A stretch of DNA of 64,000 nt from Anthracocystis setariae (taxonomy: Eukaryota > Basidiomycota > Ustilaginomycetes > Ustilaginales > Ustilaginaceae), in assembly GCA_928724745.1 (NCBI GenBank), contig CAKMXJ010000039.1:930001-994000 (forward strand), read 5' to 3'. This document shows, in pieces, positions 10,781 through 21,802 of this stretch. Made by a program: the position numbers and the translations under genes. How positions within the stretch are numbered: position 1 is the first letter of the stretch; each line of letters opens with the position of its first letter. The notes beneath the pieces are model-generated. The model had not been told where the DNA came from, did no database searches, and saw only the letters and a list, made by a program, of their open reading frames with translations.

Positions 10781-12843
10781 GTTGAAGGATACGATTGCGG
10801 ATCGGATCGCGATGATGGAACGAGAGCAAGGATGCAACGAGCCGTCTGACCGTCAGAAGATGCAATACACCCGCATTAGGCCTGTCAATAAAGTACAGTA
10901 AATGATGACCGTCTGGCGGTGACAGCTTCGGCGCCGATGAATTTTCCAAAAAGCTGTCTGCACCGTGCGTCGAAAATCCGAAGACGCACAGACGTAGGCG
11001 CGTATTCAGGACTGTTACATCGTCTCAAGTGACAACTGTACCTCTAGACAGCATGACTAAGCGCTTGGCCTTGCTCGGTTTTCTCGGTGCAGGTCCGGAA
11101 GCTAGATCATAAGGTCGAGTAAGTAGTGGATAAACCAGCGTCGACAGCACAAGAATTCAGCCCAGACTAGATCCGATGTTGTAAGTTTTTTTTTTTTTTT
11201 TTTTTTTTTTTTCCAAGTAAGGTATCGGGTCAGTGTTTTGAACTGTGATTGTGAAAACTCAACTCGAGACAAGGCCACGCGACCCGAACGACTGCGACTG
11301 AACGTCAATTGATGTTTTTTTTATTTCCCTTTTTTTTTTTTTTTTTTTTTTCTCTTTGTTTTCTTTTCGGGTCGGTGCGGTGCGGATCAGCATTATCGTG
11401 TCATGCGTGAAAGGAGCTTGAAATTGCTTTTTCAACGCATTTTTTCTTTCTTTCTTTCTTTGATCCCGTGCCAGTTGGTGCTGTCTCGGCTCGAAACACG
11501 GAACTGTGCCGTACAAAACGATACTCTAATGCAAGCTGAGCATCACTGTCCTTCCCTCCATCTCTGGGGCTAGGCCGAGTCGCTGTGTAGACGTACGATA
11601 GTGAGATGGGCGACCAGCCTTACAATGGCAAGAATAAGAGGGGAAGGGTCCGGCTCTGTTCTGCTTGTTGTTTTTTTTTTTTTGTTTTTTTTCGGTAGAT
11701 GCGTTCCATATGCAAAGATTGGCGGGATCGACGGGGTCGGGCCCCCATGCCGTAATTCGACTACAAAAGTTTGTATTCGGATAATCGGGGCTGATTAGTG
11801 TGTGCAGAAAGACCCAATACGAGCATTCGGGATTGGATGCTTCTGTGGATGGTTTTAGGCTGGAAATGGCGAGTCGAGTGTTGGTGTCCGCCCGAGCTGA
11901 AACCAAAGTCGCTTGACCGTTATAATAGGCGGGCCCCTTTTCCTGCTTCAGTACTGTGCTGTGCTGAATTGGACTGGACAGGACAGGACAGGACAGGACA
12001 GGACAGCACAGCACCGTTCGGCTCGTGCATCGCTGATTAAGTAATCTGCGTTGCATACAAACTCTTCTTTGGCTGCTACCTGTATTCGCCGAGCGGTTGC
12101 TTGTCTTTGGCACAAAGCACGTCTTTGATTTGCAAGATAGGCAATGGATCCAGCTGAGTGTGCGTGTTATACCCCAGTACGATTCTTTCTATTGTACAGC
12201 ACGGTCCCGAGCGAGAAATATCGAACCAGACACGGGGCATGCTGTGGCCCAGTGGGGCGCAATAGTGCGGGTGAAAAGCAGTGATTGTCGAGCTGCAGAA
12301 AAGTGGTGCAGCCAACAGCAGCAAGCCGCGTTCGTTCCATGATTTCGTTCGGCCCTTTTCATAAACGCTTTGTGGCCCACACTCGCTGGGCTCGCGCTTG
12401 AGTTTGCTACCCATACGAGGTCCGAGGCCACTCTCTGGTGCCAGTCAACACTCTCGACCCTATCTTGATCCACTACACCTTTGATCTCCGCACAACACCA
12501 TCATCTTGCCTTTTTTTTCCTTACCTTGCCACCTACACCATCATCCCCTTCTTCTGCTCCATCTTGCCTCCGCTCCAGTCCTCAACACTCCCTTCTTTCC
12601 AGCACGGTCTTTTTTTGCACACAAACATCTGCTCTATCTGCTGCCCTACAAAAGCGCAATCGATCCCTGTCCGACAAGCAATCATCGCAGCAAGTCGCTC
12701 ATCCTCCGATTGCATCTCTCTAAAGCTTTGATCGCATCGATCACAACACTTGCATCTCTAATTGTCGTTGCATCTCTACCTCTCTCAATACGGTGTCAAC
12801 CATCGTATCCCTCTTTGCCCCTCGCTCCTCAGTCAGCATCATA
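10781..12843. other. Repeat-rich intergenic region
   Basis: This is a divergent promoter region between the ceramide synthase and the mucin-like gene. It holds T27 at 11186-11212, T22 at about 11330-11351 and a six-copy GGACA repeat at 11976-12005. A C/T-rich leader precedes 12844. No supported gene was seen; open frames are low-complexity. Confidence 0.6.
11976..12005. repeat. Pentanucleotide repeat (GGACA)6
   Basis: Six perfect tandem copies of GGACA, flanked by CTGTGCT/GCACAG-like sequence. No function is evident. Confidence 0.9.
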
Positions 12844-13950
12844 ATGAAGACGACGCGCTACCTCTTGCTCGGTGCACTTTTTGTCGCGTCGGCTTCCGCT
12901 TCTCATCATGAAGCACGCGGTCGTCCAGATCACCTGGCACGTCGATCTCCGCGTCCAGAACCCAGTCCGGCTCCCCTCGCACCCGGCCTTTTCGGTATAG
13001 GCTCCACCGACTCTGGCACACTTTCCGGTGCATCCACTCAGCCCGCCACCAACTCACTGTTTCCCGGTTTGAGTTCGGCCGCTGCCGCCTCCTCCTCCGC
13101 TGCTGCCGCTGCCGCCTCCTCCTCCGCTGCTGCCGCTGCCGCTGCTAGTTCGTCGTCCGCCGCGCTGGTGTCCGCCTCGATCTCGTCAGCTGCTGCACTT
13201 TCGTCCTCCATCGTCGCTGCGGCCGCCAGTTCGGTGGCAGCCTCCATGGCCAGCCAGCAATCGGCTGATGCTTTGCGTTCGTCGTTAGCTGCTGCGTCGG
13301 CTAGTCGCGCCTCCGCCTCCGCCGCCACGCTCGCTACCTCGAGGGCAGTCACCGCCACAATCACCGCAGTGGTTGAGGCCACACCCACCGCGGTCACACC
13401 CACCGCTTCCGCCATCAACGCTTCCGCTTCCAGCAGTGGAGGTGGTGGAGCTAGCACCGGCCTGATCATTGGCGTCAGTGTAGCAGGTGGTGTTTTGGTT
13501 CTGGTGGCGTTCATCTTCCTCTACTTCAAGTTTGGCACCAAGAGGTTTAGCAACTTTGAAGATGGTGATGCAGATATCAAGTGGCCCGAACTCAAGCATG
13601 ATCCCGATTCCAATGTCATGCAGCCGTTGCCCGCGAGGAGGACGGGTGGCGCTGGCTTCGATATGGGCGACGAGAGCGAGGACGGTCACGACGCTATGGG
13701 TGAGAAGAGGGAAAGCTATGGAAACAACTCATCCACCGCATTGGCCACCGCCCAGCCTGGATATCCAGTAGCCGAGTACAATGATCATGGGTACGGCATG
13801 GATCCAAATGCAGGCTACTATCATGACCAGCACATGCATGGCGGATATGGGTACGGTGCGGGTCAACAAGGTACCGAGGCGCAGTATGGCGTCGACCCAT
13901 ATGCTCATCAGGGCATGCAGGGTCAGTACCAGCATGGTCATTATCAATAG
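12844..13950 (+). CDS. Mucin-like single-pass membrane protein, possible cell-wall sensor type
   Basis: Single exon of 368 residues from the ATG at 12844; no in-frame ATG lies upstream. An N-terminal signal peptide (residues 1-20, core LLLGALFVASASA) is followed by a Pro-rich segment. Then comes a long Ser/Ala-rich stretch, about residues 78-185, partly encoded by repeated TCC/GCT/GCC codons. One transmembrane helix lies at about residues 206-230, preceded by a Gly-rich linker and followed by basic FGTKR. The cytosolic tail is rich in Gly, His, Tyr and Gln. This architecture resembles fungal Mid2/Wsc-type wall-stress sensors. No WSC cysteine domain is present, so the sensor role is inference. 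Confidence 0.75.
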   Translation: MKTTRYLLLGALFVASASASHHEARGRPDHLARRSPRPEPSPAPLAPGLFGIGSTDSGTLSGASTQPATNSLFPGLSSAAAASSSAAAAAASSSAAAAAAASSSSAALVSASISSAAALSSSIVAAAASSVAASMASQQSADALRSSLAAASASRASASAATLATSRAVTATITAVVEATPTAVTPTASAINASASSSGGGGASTGLIIGVSVAGGVLVLVAFIFLYFKFGTKRFSNFEDGDADIKWPELKHDPDSNVMQPLPARRTGGAGFDMGDESEDGHDAMGEKRESYGNNSSTALATAQPGYPVAEYNDHGYGMDPNAGYYHDQHMHGGYGYGAGQQGTEAQYGVDPYAHQGMQGQYQHGHYQ

Positions 13951-14231
13951 CCGATCCAAGAGTGAGGTGGGAGGAGGAAGGAGGAAGGGGGTTGTGCTTT
14001 TTGTTTCTTTCCGCGAACGACCATGCTCGCCTCGATGGGAGCTGCTGTCAAATACCACTCGTTGTTATACCCCCTTGATGGGGCAATTAGTTGTTCTGGA
14101 GAATACCATCTAATTCTTTCTACAGTACTGCGAGTGGATTGATGATGATGATGATGTTAATCAACGTTGTTCGTGCCTGGTGTGTGTCTCTGTGAGGATG
14201 TAGGATGAGCGGGCGCTGGGGTATATCGGCG

Positions 14232-14274
<43 letters not shown>

Positions 14275-14506
14275 TCCGCAAATGTCCACGGAACACGCCC
14301 TCCACTCAGCTTTGCTTGCGTGTGTGGGTGTGCGTGTTGTTTCCGCCTGAGCTTCCGCACCAAAAGAAAAAAAAAAAAAAAAAAAAAAAAGGGGAAAGCA
14401 AAGGGACTTGGGCGGGGTGGTGACGGGGTTTTTTTTTTTTCCCTGTCAGAAATGGAAAAGTCAAGTTCAGATCAACACATTTCAATTGCATCAAGCTAGA
14501 GCTTTG

Positions 14507-14558
<52 letters not shown>

Positions 14559-14575
14559 GTAGCATCTTCGCCAGT
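13951..14575. other. Microsatellite-dense intergenic region
   Basis: Within about 600 bases lie (GA)17 at 14236-14269, A24 at 14367-14390, a T run near 14431 and (CAT)17 at 14507-14557. The CAT tract ends about 19 bases before the next start codon. No gene was seen. Confidence 0.7.
14507..14557. repeat. Trinucleotide repeat (CAT)17 in the leader of the FAM210-like gene
   Basis: A perfect CAT tract just upstream of the ATG at 14576. It is in frame with the gene and no stop intervenes, but no in-frame ATG lies upstream, so it is read as 5' leader. If a non-AUG start were used it would encode a poly-His N-terminus. Confidence 0.9.
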
Positions 14576-15295
14576 ATGTCGTTGAGGGTTTATACTAGAC
14601 GCTTGATCGGCACGTCTTCGATCACAACAGCGAGGACGGCTATCCTACTACCGCGAATTGCAACACCACAACCGCTACGGATCGCCTCGACATCCCGCAT
14701 GGCTCTGCGCTTGGACCCATCACGCTCCCTCTCCTTCTCCAGCACCAGCGGCAAGCTGAACTCGAGCTCCAAACATACCCCAACCCCGGAAGCGGAGACG
14801 GAATCGGATGCGCCACCACCGAAGGCGTCTTTCCGGGAACGACTCAAGTTTCTCACCAAACGCTATGGCTGGTGGGCGCTTGGCGTCTACCTAGCCGCCT
14901 CCGCCGTCGACTTGTCGCTCACCTTCCTTGCCATCCACCTGCTCGGTGCAGACCATATCAAATCGCTCGAAACTTCGCTGCGAAAATCCATCGGCCTCGA
15001 AAAACGCACCTCCCCCCCCGATGACCAAGACGCCGCCTCCCAGTCGAAAGCCAACAGCACCATCTGGACCGAAGCCGTACTAGCGTACACCATCCACAAA
15101 ACGCTCCTATTGCCACTAAGGGTCATGATCACTGCAGCAGTGACACCTAGTTTCGTCAAGTGGTTGGTGAGGATGGGTTGGGCAAGGGCAAATCATAAGG
15201 TCAAGGCGGATGTGGGTAGGAATGCTGCGGATAAGGCAATTCGTGAGGTGGTCAAGAGGAATAATAAGCTCAACCAAACTGCTAAGCATCACTAA
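14576..15295 (+). CDS. FAM210/DUF1279 mitochondrial membrane protein (yeast Nat2-like)
   Basis: 239 residues from the ATG at 14576. The N-terminus (about residues 1-60) is rich in Arg, Ser and Thr with few acidic residues, fitting a mitochondrial targeting sequence. The DUF1279 domain starts near residue 86 with RLKFLTKRYGWWALGVYLA. It continues through a hydrophobic segment, a helix around HLLGADHIKSLE, and a second membrane segment in LAYTIHKTLLLPLRVMITA. The C-terminus is basic. Family members are inner-mitochondrial-membrane proteins, in animals linked to mitochondrial translation and cholesterol handling; the fungal role is poorly defined. An (AC)17 tract follows the stop. Confidence 0.82.
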   Translation: MSLRVYTRRLIGTSSITTARTAILLPRIATPQPLRIASTSRMALRLDPSRSLSFSSTSGKLNSSSKHTPTPEAETESDAPPPKASFRERLKFLTKRYGWWALGVYLAASAVDLSLTFLAIHLLGADHIKSLETSLRKSIGLEKRTSPPDDQDAASQSKANSTIWTEAVLAYTIHKTLLLPLRVMITAAVTPSFVKWLVRMGWARANHKVKADVGRNAADKAIREVVKRNNKLNQTAKHH

Positions 15296-15332
15296 TCGCA
15301 TTGCGCAAGAGTCAATCAAAACACCGCTTCCA

Positions 15333-15333
<1 letters not shown>

Positions 15334-15367
<34 letters not shown>
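15334..15367. repeat. Dinucleotide repeat (AC)17
   Basis: A perfect AC tract about 40 bases after the stop of the FAM210-like gene, in the 3' region shared with the convergent repeat-protein gene. Confidence 0.9.
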
Positions 15368-15369
<2 letters not shown>

Positions 15370-15529
15370 CACATTGGCGGAAGGGAAGACGCACAAAAAG
15401 AATGGCATTGACACGTCAAACGATGGCAAGCAAGAATTAAAGAACTTGTGTATAAGCCCCCTCCCTTATAGGGATTTCGACAAAACCAGGTGGCGAAGGG
15501 AGACTGCGTGGGAGCGGGGAGGAGGGAGA

Positions 15530-15548
15530 GGGGGGGGGGGGGGGGGGG
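15530..15548. repeat. G19 homopolymer beside a stop codon
   Basis: Nineteen consecutive G on the plus strand, preceded by G-rich sequence. It begins three bases beyond the stop codon (15552-15554) of the minus-strand repeat protein, so the mRNA would carry a C19 run right after the stop. Confidence 0.9.
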
Positions 15549-15551
15549 TTG

Positions 15552-17747
15552 TTAGAAGAGCCCATTCCGTCTGACCTTGTACGTGAACTTGGAGCGTTTT
15601 TGCAGTTGCACCTTGTCGTTACCACGTTCGGTTTCGGGTGGAGTTGAATCATCGCCCGCACTCGAAGGCGAGAGGAGCGCAGACTTGATCCCCTCATCCA
15701 ACGGCTTAGCCAGCTGATCTACCGAAATCCTCTTACCATCCAAAGTGTACGTCGCCTTCTGCGACGCGATCAACCCCTGAATCCCCGCTTCAAAAACAGC
15801 AAGCTGCTCCGACGTAATCCTCATCCGTCCCAACAACGCAGACATATCGCAAGGCGAGAACTCCATCACCGCCTTAGCCGATGACGCACAGGTAAAGTCC
15901 CAAGATGCGTCACTGTCTTTGGGCGATGAGGTGGCCAAGTCTGAAGGTAGGTCAGAGCTGCCAGATGAGGGTCCACCGGAGTTGATAGTAGGGCCATTCG
16001 ATACGAGGTCAGAGTGCCAAGAAGACAGGTCCGAGGCTTCACCCTGAGACCAAGGTCCACCAGAGAGGATACTAGAGCTATCTGAAGTGATCCCGACTGG
16101 AGAATTACCAGAGTTGATCCCGGTCTTGGCGCACGCGGGGGGCACGAACACCTTGACGATGTCCTTGAACGGTGCTGGAGTGGGAGTTGTGCAAGTCTCA
16201 CCCGCGGACGGCGTCAAAGGCAAATTCGCGCTCGAAGGAGAATGGGGACTAGATGCCATACCGCCAACTCCTCCCGGAAATCCATCATCAGCCTCACCCC
16301 CACTCGAGTGGATAGAAGGGGCGCTGCAATCCTCGCCACTGTCGCAACCCTCGTCGTCACCACCAGCCGAACCAGCGACAGAAGAAGGAGCTTCGGAGCT
16401 AGACGAAGGAGGTGAGTCCGAGTTACGGTATTCGGGAGTATCGGTAGCCCAAGTAGGCGTGCCAGATGAGTTTCCACCTTTGGGAAGAGGAGACGCGGAA
16501 TCCTTGTCGCAATCTTGATCACTACCGGCAGGTCCCATAGAGGAAGAAGGAGAAGGCGGCATGTCTGAATTACTCGCCTCAGGTGTGGACGAGGAAGGCG
16601 GGATCCCACCAGACGAAATCCCTCCTCCAGGCACAGGAGATTTCTTGTCCTTGTCGCATTCCTCTTTACCGGCAGGTCCCTTGGAAGGGGACGGGGTCAT
16701 GTCTGAATCGCTCCCCTCTGGCGTGGATGAGGAAGAAGGCATACCACCAGACGAGATTCCACCCTTTGGAAGGGGGGCATCCTTGTCCTTATCACAGTCC
16801 TCCTCTTTACCCGCAGGACCCAGACCCGAGCAAGACGGATGTATGTCCGAATCGCTACCCTCGCTCCCCTCGGGTGGGGACGAAGACGGGATGCCACCGG
16901 ACGAGATTCCACCACCCATAGGCAGAGGAGAATCCTTATCTTTGTCGCAATCCTCATCCTTCCCGGCAGGACCCATAGAAGAGTTTGGAGGAGGCATGTC
17001 TGAACCGCTCTCGTCGGGCGATGGCGAGGAAGAAGGCATACCACCAGACGAGATCTCACCCTTTGAAATGGAGGAATCCTTGTCCTTATCGCAATCCTCA
17101 TCCTTACCCGCGCTGCTGCCAGTTGGGAGGGACGAAGGCGAATCCGAGTCGGAATGCTCGGGCATGTCAATGGAATCACTAGGAACACCACCAGATGAGA
17201 TCCCTCCCTGACTCAAGGAAGAATCCTTATCCTTGTCGCAATCCTCCTTCTCCCCCGCTTTGGGAGCGGGAGAAGGAAGGCGCATGCCAGAACTGCCATC
17301 GGGCGAACCGAACGCGTTTCCACCCTGAGGTTGAGGTGCGGTGGATGGGGAGGACTGGTCATCTTTATCGCAATCCTTACCGTCGCCATTCATCGCTCCG
17401 CCGAGGGGAAGTGGGGACGAGTCGGTGGCAGTGTGCTTGTGCATGCACTCGTGGCAGTCAGCATCGTTGGCGATTGAGATTCCACCCGAAGCGGAGGCGG
17501 ACAACACGTCCGGGTGGGAAATGGATGGAGCAGGGGTGCCGAGCGAGAGCGAGATGCCCTTGTAGTCTGGGTTGTTGATCACACTGATACCACGGGTAAG
17601 GGCGGTGAATGCGGGTGGGTTAGTTTGGTTTTCGTGAAATGGGCAGGGTGTGGGTTGTGAAACTTACTCAAACGTAGGAGTGGCATGGGCAGAGTCGAGT
17701 GTGGCCAGGAAAAGCGCAAGCACGGCGAAGGCGGTGAGTGTCTTCAT
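15552..17747 (-). CDS. Secreted protein with about eight Asp/Cys-rich tandem repeats
   Basis: Two exons: 17747-17668 and 17583-15552, about 703 residues. The intron (17667-17584) begins GTAAGT and ends ATCAG. Exon 1 encodes a signal peptide, MKTLTAFAVLALFLATLDSA, cleaved near AHA-TP. Between about 17375 and 16320 the protein repeats a unit of 44-55 residues. Each unit begins (D/E)CDKD, usually DCDKDKD, followed by GGISSGG(M/I/V)P, a Ser/Pro stretch and AGK(D/E)E. Each unit carries one Cys. The C-terminal 200 residues are non-repetitive, include a Cys-containing segment near FTCASSAKAVMEF, and end with dibasic sites (QKRSK, KVRRN). I do not recognise the family. The alternating Asp resembles Ca-binding loops, which is inference. 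It could be a wall protein or an effector. Confidence 0.78.
16320..17375 (-). repeat. Coding tandem repeat array, unit 44-55 codons
   Basis: Eight successive (D/E)CDKD-headed units, and a ninth degenerate one headed GCDSGEDC, occupy this part of the gene. Units differ in length and in the Ser/Pro spacer, while the CDKDKD and ISSGG cores are strongly kept. Confidence 0.85.
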
Positions 17748-18365
17748 CGTGGGCTTCTTGAGGAACGGAGGAGGAGAAGGAGGGTAGGAGATGGGAGGAG
17801 TGAGGGGAAGGGGAAGGGGATGGGGGATGATTTGTGTGAGGGCGACAAGAGGGAGGAGCGGCTGTGGGTCGAGTACTTATACCAGTTCCAAGGCAGGTTG
17901 AAACCCACACTCAGATACCAGGGAAGACATGGAACGAGGAGGATCTCATTTGGATCACGGTGGCGACGCACCTCTCTCTCTCTTCATATATCGGACCCCA
18001 ACGGACTACAGTGCATTCGCTCCCCCCCCCCTCTCTTCTGCTTCTTACATTTGACGACGACTTCGCTTTCGAGCCTCGTCAGCCTCGATGAAGATCTGCA
18101 CTTTGAATCACCTCATCGAAACCCTGATGGTAGCCGAGGAGGGGTTGGCTTTGATACTGTACACATACTTATACCGCTTGCGTTCGCGCGTGGGGATCAC
18201 CTGAACGAAATGAAACCTCGCTCTCCCTCTCCTCCCTCTGTCTCCCCTTTTTTTCGTTCGGGTGAGGGTGATCTCTAAACCCACAGACATGCAGGAGGGG
18301 GCGTGTGTCACGGTAGACCCCAACACTACACGAGGTTCGTGTGGAAAAGAATAAATGAGATTCAT

Positions 18366-18403
<38 letters not shown>

Positions 18404-18899
18404 CGCACCCACCAACCATCTCCACCGCAATCACATTGAGCGATTCGAGCCACCATCGAGCTTTCATCTGCAGATCCTGCAATCCCCCCGCCGTCATTCA
18501 CTCACACCTCAATCGAACAGTTCACAACGAGGACTAGCTAACGTAGGATCATCTCTTTAGAATTTTTGGGTGTGTGTGTGAGAGTGTTAGTGTGCGAACG
18601 CACTGGAGAGTGGAAATGCTGAAAATACACAGGACGGTGGTTGGTTCCTTTTGCCCTAACGGCAAGAAAAGGAAGCTCCGTCCTTGGAAAATGAGAAGCC
18701 AACGATGAGCCGATTAGAGCGACCAAGAGATGGGGTCGAGCTGAACCCAACACAGCGCTGGCGCAGGATGGTGAGAATAGGGTGAGAAATGAGAGCCAAG
18801 CGCGGCGATTGCAACGAAGCGAACAACAACAAGAAGAAGAAGAAGAAAAAAAAGCCAAATCTGAACTGCGGCGGGGGGGGGGGATAGTAGAACAAATTT
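17748..18899. other. Intergenic region upstream of the repeat protein
   Basis: This holds the promoter of the secreted repeat protein and the 3' flank of the eL13 gene. A poly-C run lies near 18026 and (CA)16 at 18369-18401. No gene was seen. Confidence 0.55.
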
Positions 18900-19529
18900 T
18901 TACTTCTTGGCGTTGGCAGCCTCCTCCTCCTTCTTCTGGATTCGGGCCTTGACCTTGCCGGCGGCGCGGTGAGTACCACGGGCCTTGCGGAGGGTCTCGA
19001 AAGCGCCGAACTGCTTCTCCTCGGCGGTGATGGCACGGGGCTTCTCGGCCTCGACACCCTTGGGGAGGGGAAGCACCGAGTGAACCGAGCGAACAGCCTC
19101 GACGTTGGAGAGGTCGACCTTGTTGTCCTTGTTCTTCTTGGTCAACTTGGGGACAACCACGAGACGAGCCTGGTAAGCCTTGATGCGCTCAACGTTGAGC
19201 TTGAGGCTCTCCTCGGACTTGTTGCGACGACGGTGGTCAACGGGGATGCCGACGGAGCGAGCGTACTTCTTGCCGAGACCAGCCGCCTTGACCTCCTCGA
19301 TGGTGAAACCACGACCGGAGCGGATCTTGGTGTTGTATCGGAGGGTGGGGCATCGGACAGCAGGGCGGAGGGGCTGAACGGGACGCAGACCGAGCTTGGC
19401 AGCCTTGGCCTCACGAGCAGTACGTCTCCTCTTCTTGGCACCGGGCTGGTCGAACCAGACCTTGACCCGACGCTGCCAGTCCTTGCGGAAGTGGTTGTTG
19501 TGAAGGATGTTGTTGTGCTTCACGGCCAT
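18900..19529 (-). CDS. RPL13: 60S ribosomal protein eL13
   Basis: Single-exon frame of 209 residues starting MAVKHNNILHNNHFRKDWQ, matching eukaryotic eL13, with the expected length. Conserved blocks include VKVWFDQPGAKKRRR, PLRPAVRCPTLRYN and RSGRGFTIEEVKAAGL. It is a structural component of the large ribosomal subunit. Codon use is strongly biased, as expected for a highly expressed gene. The ATG is at 19529; a short C/T-rich leader precedes it on the minus strand. Confidence 0.97.
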   Translation of the reverse strand: MAVKHNNILHNNHFRKDWQRRVKVWFDQPGAKKRRRTAREAKAAKLGLRPVQPLRPAVRCPTLRYNTKIRSGRGFTIEEVKAAGLGKKYARSVGIPVDHRRRNKSEESLKLNVERIKAYQARLVVVPKLTKKNKDNKVDLSNVEAVRSVHSVLPLPKGVEAEKPRAITAEEKQFGAFETLRKARGTHRAAGKVKARIQKKEEEAANAKK

Positions 19530-21802
19530 CTTTGAAGGAGAACGAGAGAAAGTTGCAAGTAGCAGAGTTGGAGTAGCAAGAGGAGAAGGAAGAAAAAGTC
19601 AGTCTCGCGAAACTTTATAGCAAAATTCTTGGCGTCAGATCCGCGTCGAGATTTAAGACAGCATTCGATTTGCAGCACAAATGCAATGCGGCGATGGTTC
19701 CTCGTCGAAGCAGCCAATGCAAGAAATAGCAAGGACAGCAGATCCGAAGTTGGCAACTGGTGGGACGATGGAGCAAAGTAGACGGCAATGTGGTGGCTGC
19801 TGAGGTAGAACAATACGAATGGTCAAATGTTGGCGAAAGCGTTGACCGGAAGGTGATTCCGAGATCGAGTATCCATGCTGCCCGAGAATCCTGCATTGCC
19901 TGTCCGTCGTCGGCTAGTCATGCATAGCACCGCACTGTGCTGTATCTTTGTTGCTTTCATTTCGTCACTCTGCAAAGGGATATGAGACCGTTTCGTAGAA
20001 AGGATTCGAGATTGGAGCAGCTAGATGCCAGCAATGATCCTGTGCGTCACTAAAGACGCTAATCCACAACCACCGGATACGCTGGACGTAGTTGTCAAAA
20101 GGTGCGAATAAAAGAATCTTGCCTGATGTGCTTTCTCGAGTGATGGATCTCCACCTAGTCGCTTGTTATCCGAACCGTGACACTGACACCCAACGAAGCG
20201 GCGCGATTCGCAGACTTTGGTGTTGTGTTGGTGTCGATGTGCCATCTAAAGAGGATCAAAGCCTCGACTGGTGCATCGCTGCTTTCTATGTTGCATCACT
20301 GCATGATAAGTTGACGACGTTGAGGGCGAATCAAGATGCATCTTTGTGCGGGATACTGTGCTGCTGCGTTGTTGATGCTACCGATGTCGATATGAAACAG
20401 TCGTGTTGCCTTGGTCGTATGCTCTTCAATGTCGATGCTGGTTGCTCTGCTGTGCCTTGGATCTCGTGCGTGTGCTGCTAATTGGAATGCTGCCTGTGTG
20501 CTCGATACTAACGCTGTCGAGAGTATGCGTATCTGGATGTTGTGTGTTGGAATACGTACTTTGATATGATCTTGAGGGGTGGATGATCGAAGATGAGGAA
20601 ACAAATCGAAAGGGTTGATAGTGACGACCAGGCCTGTCAGCCCAAATCCACACACCCTTGGCCTTGCCGCTTGGCTTGCGGGCTAGAATTTCGCAACAGC
20701 TCAACGGCTCTCTCTCTCTCTCTCACACGCACACGCACGCAAACTGGCAAATCAGCCACTACAGATTGTTGGCTGCATCGTCGCTTCCGAACTCGAGATT
20801 CCTGCTAACAGCGCGATTTCTTCAGAGTGGCATCGCTGTCTGCTGCCTCAACAATTTCGAATGGTGCAATTTACAGGCGCAGATGGCAAAGCCTTTGAAG
20901 TTGAATTTTGCGGGTCAAGTTGCTCGTATAGTTTTGGATTTTTTAGCACGTGATGTGCTAAGTTTTCGGCCCCGTTTTGCAAGAACCCTCGGTCACATCA
21001 CCGATACTCCAATCACAAATTGATCTCCCGATGTCGGATTAAAAACCCCCCAACCGGAGCGTCGATACTCTGTCTTGAGCCCTCTCTGCTTTTTTCCCGC
21101 TTTCACCAAGTTGCCTGCATTGCTTTGCCTCTTGGTCTTGATACTGGACAGATGCCAGATACTGGCGGTGGTTGCATCATAACTCTCGAAAAGGGTGAGC
21201 TTGATTGCTGAATCACCATTTTATTATTGATTGGCATTGTATTCGATGATGTTAGAGCGTCACTACAGTTGTGAGTTGTCCACCTGTCGGCGCTTAATTT
21301 CACCGAGGAGGGTTGTGGCTTTCATCTGAAACTGTGACTTTGTGCCGAAGCCATCATGATCAACAGCCTCCCTCGACTGACTGTCGTACAAACTCGGATT
21401 TTTCTGCGTTTTCCGAGATCCCAAGCCTGACCAAAAGAACAAATACTGTAAATGCATACCCGAACGACGTCGTCTGCTTGCAGCGGGTAAAGTGCGGATG
21501 TTGATTGCAACGAGGCAGCTAGATTGACAAAGTGCGAGCGAGGCTAGGCGTTGGGTGTCAACGTGGGCAGGCGCCATCATGTCCTTACAGTAGTACCGAG
21601 CTACATAAGAAATCTCGGAGGCACGATATTACTTTTTGTGATTCTTGCGACATCCACGCTATACTTTTATATGCATAGCCAAGTTGCCTTGTTCTTCTTC
21701 CTTTCCCCTCTCTTCTTCATCTTTTCCGAAAAAAAAAAAAAAAAACACACCACCCTTACCCTCAACAAGGCTGATCCCTTCGAGATCGATACGCTAGACA
21801 AG
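19530..21802. other. Intergenic region without supported gene
   Basis: A 2.3-kb divergent promoter region between eL13 (-) and the HAD phosphatase (+). Open frames such as 20092-20481 lack motifs and have Cys-rich, composition-driven sequence. A (CT)n tract lies near 20709-20724 and an A17 run near 21730. Confidence 0.55.

Noticed and set aside
14306..14557. Minus-strand frame starting with a long run of Met
   Set aside because: It is the reverse complement of the CAT microsatellite and an A-run, not a gene.
16561..17211. A 216-codon plus-strand frame with its own repeats
   Set aside because: It is the reverse strand of the secreted repeat protein, so it inherits the repeat structure. The sense frame has the signal peptide, intron and cysteines.
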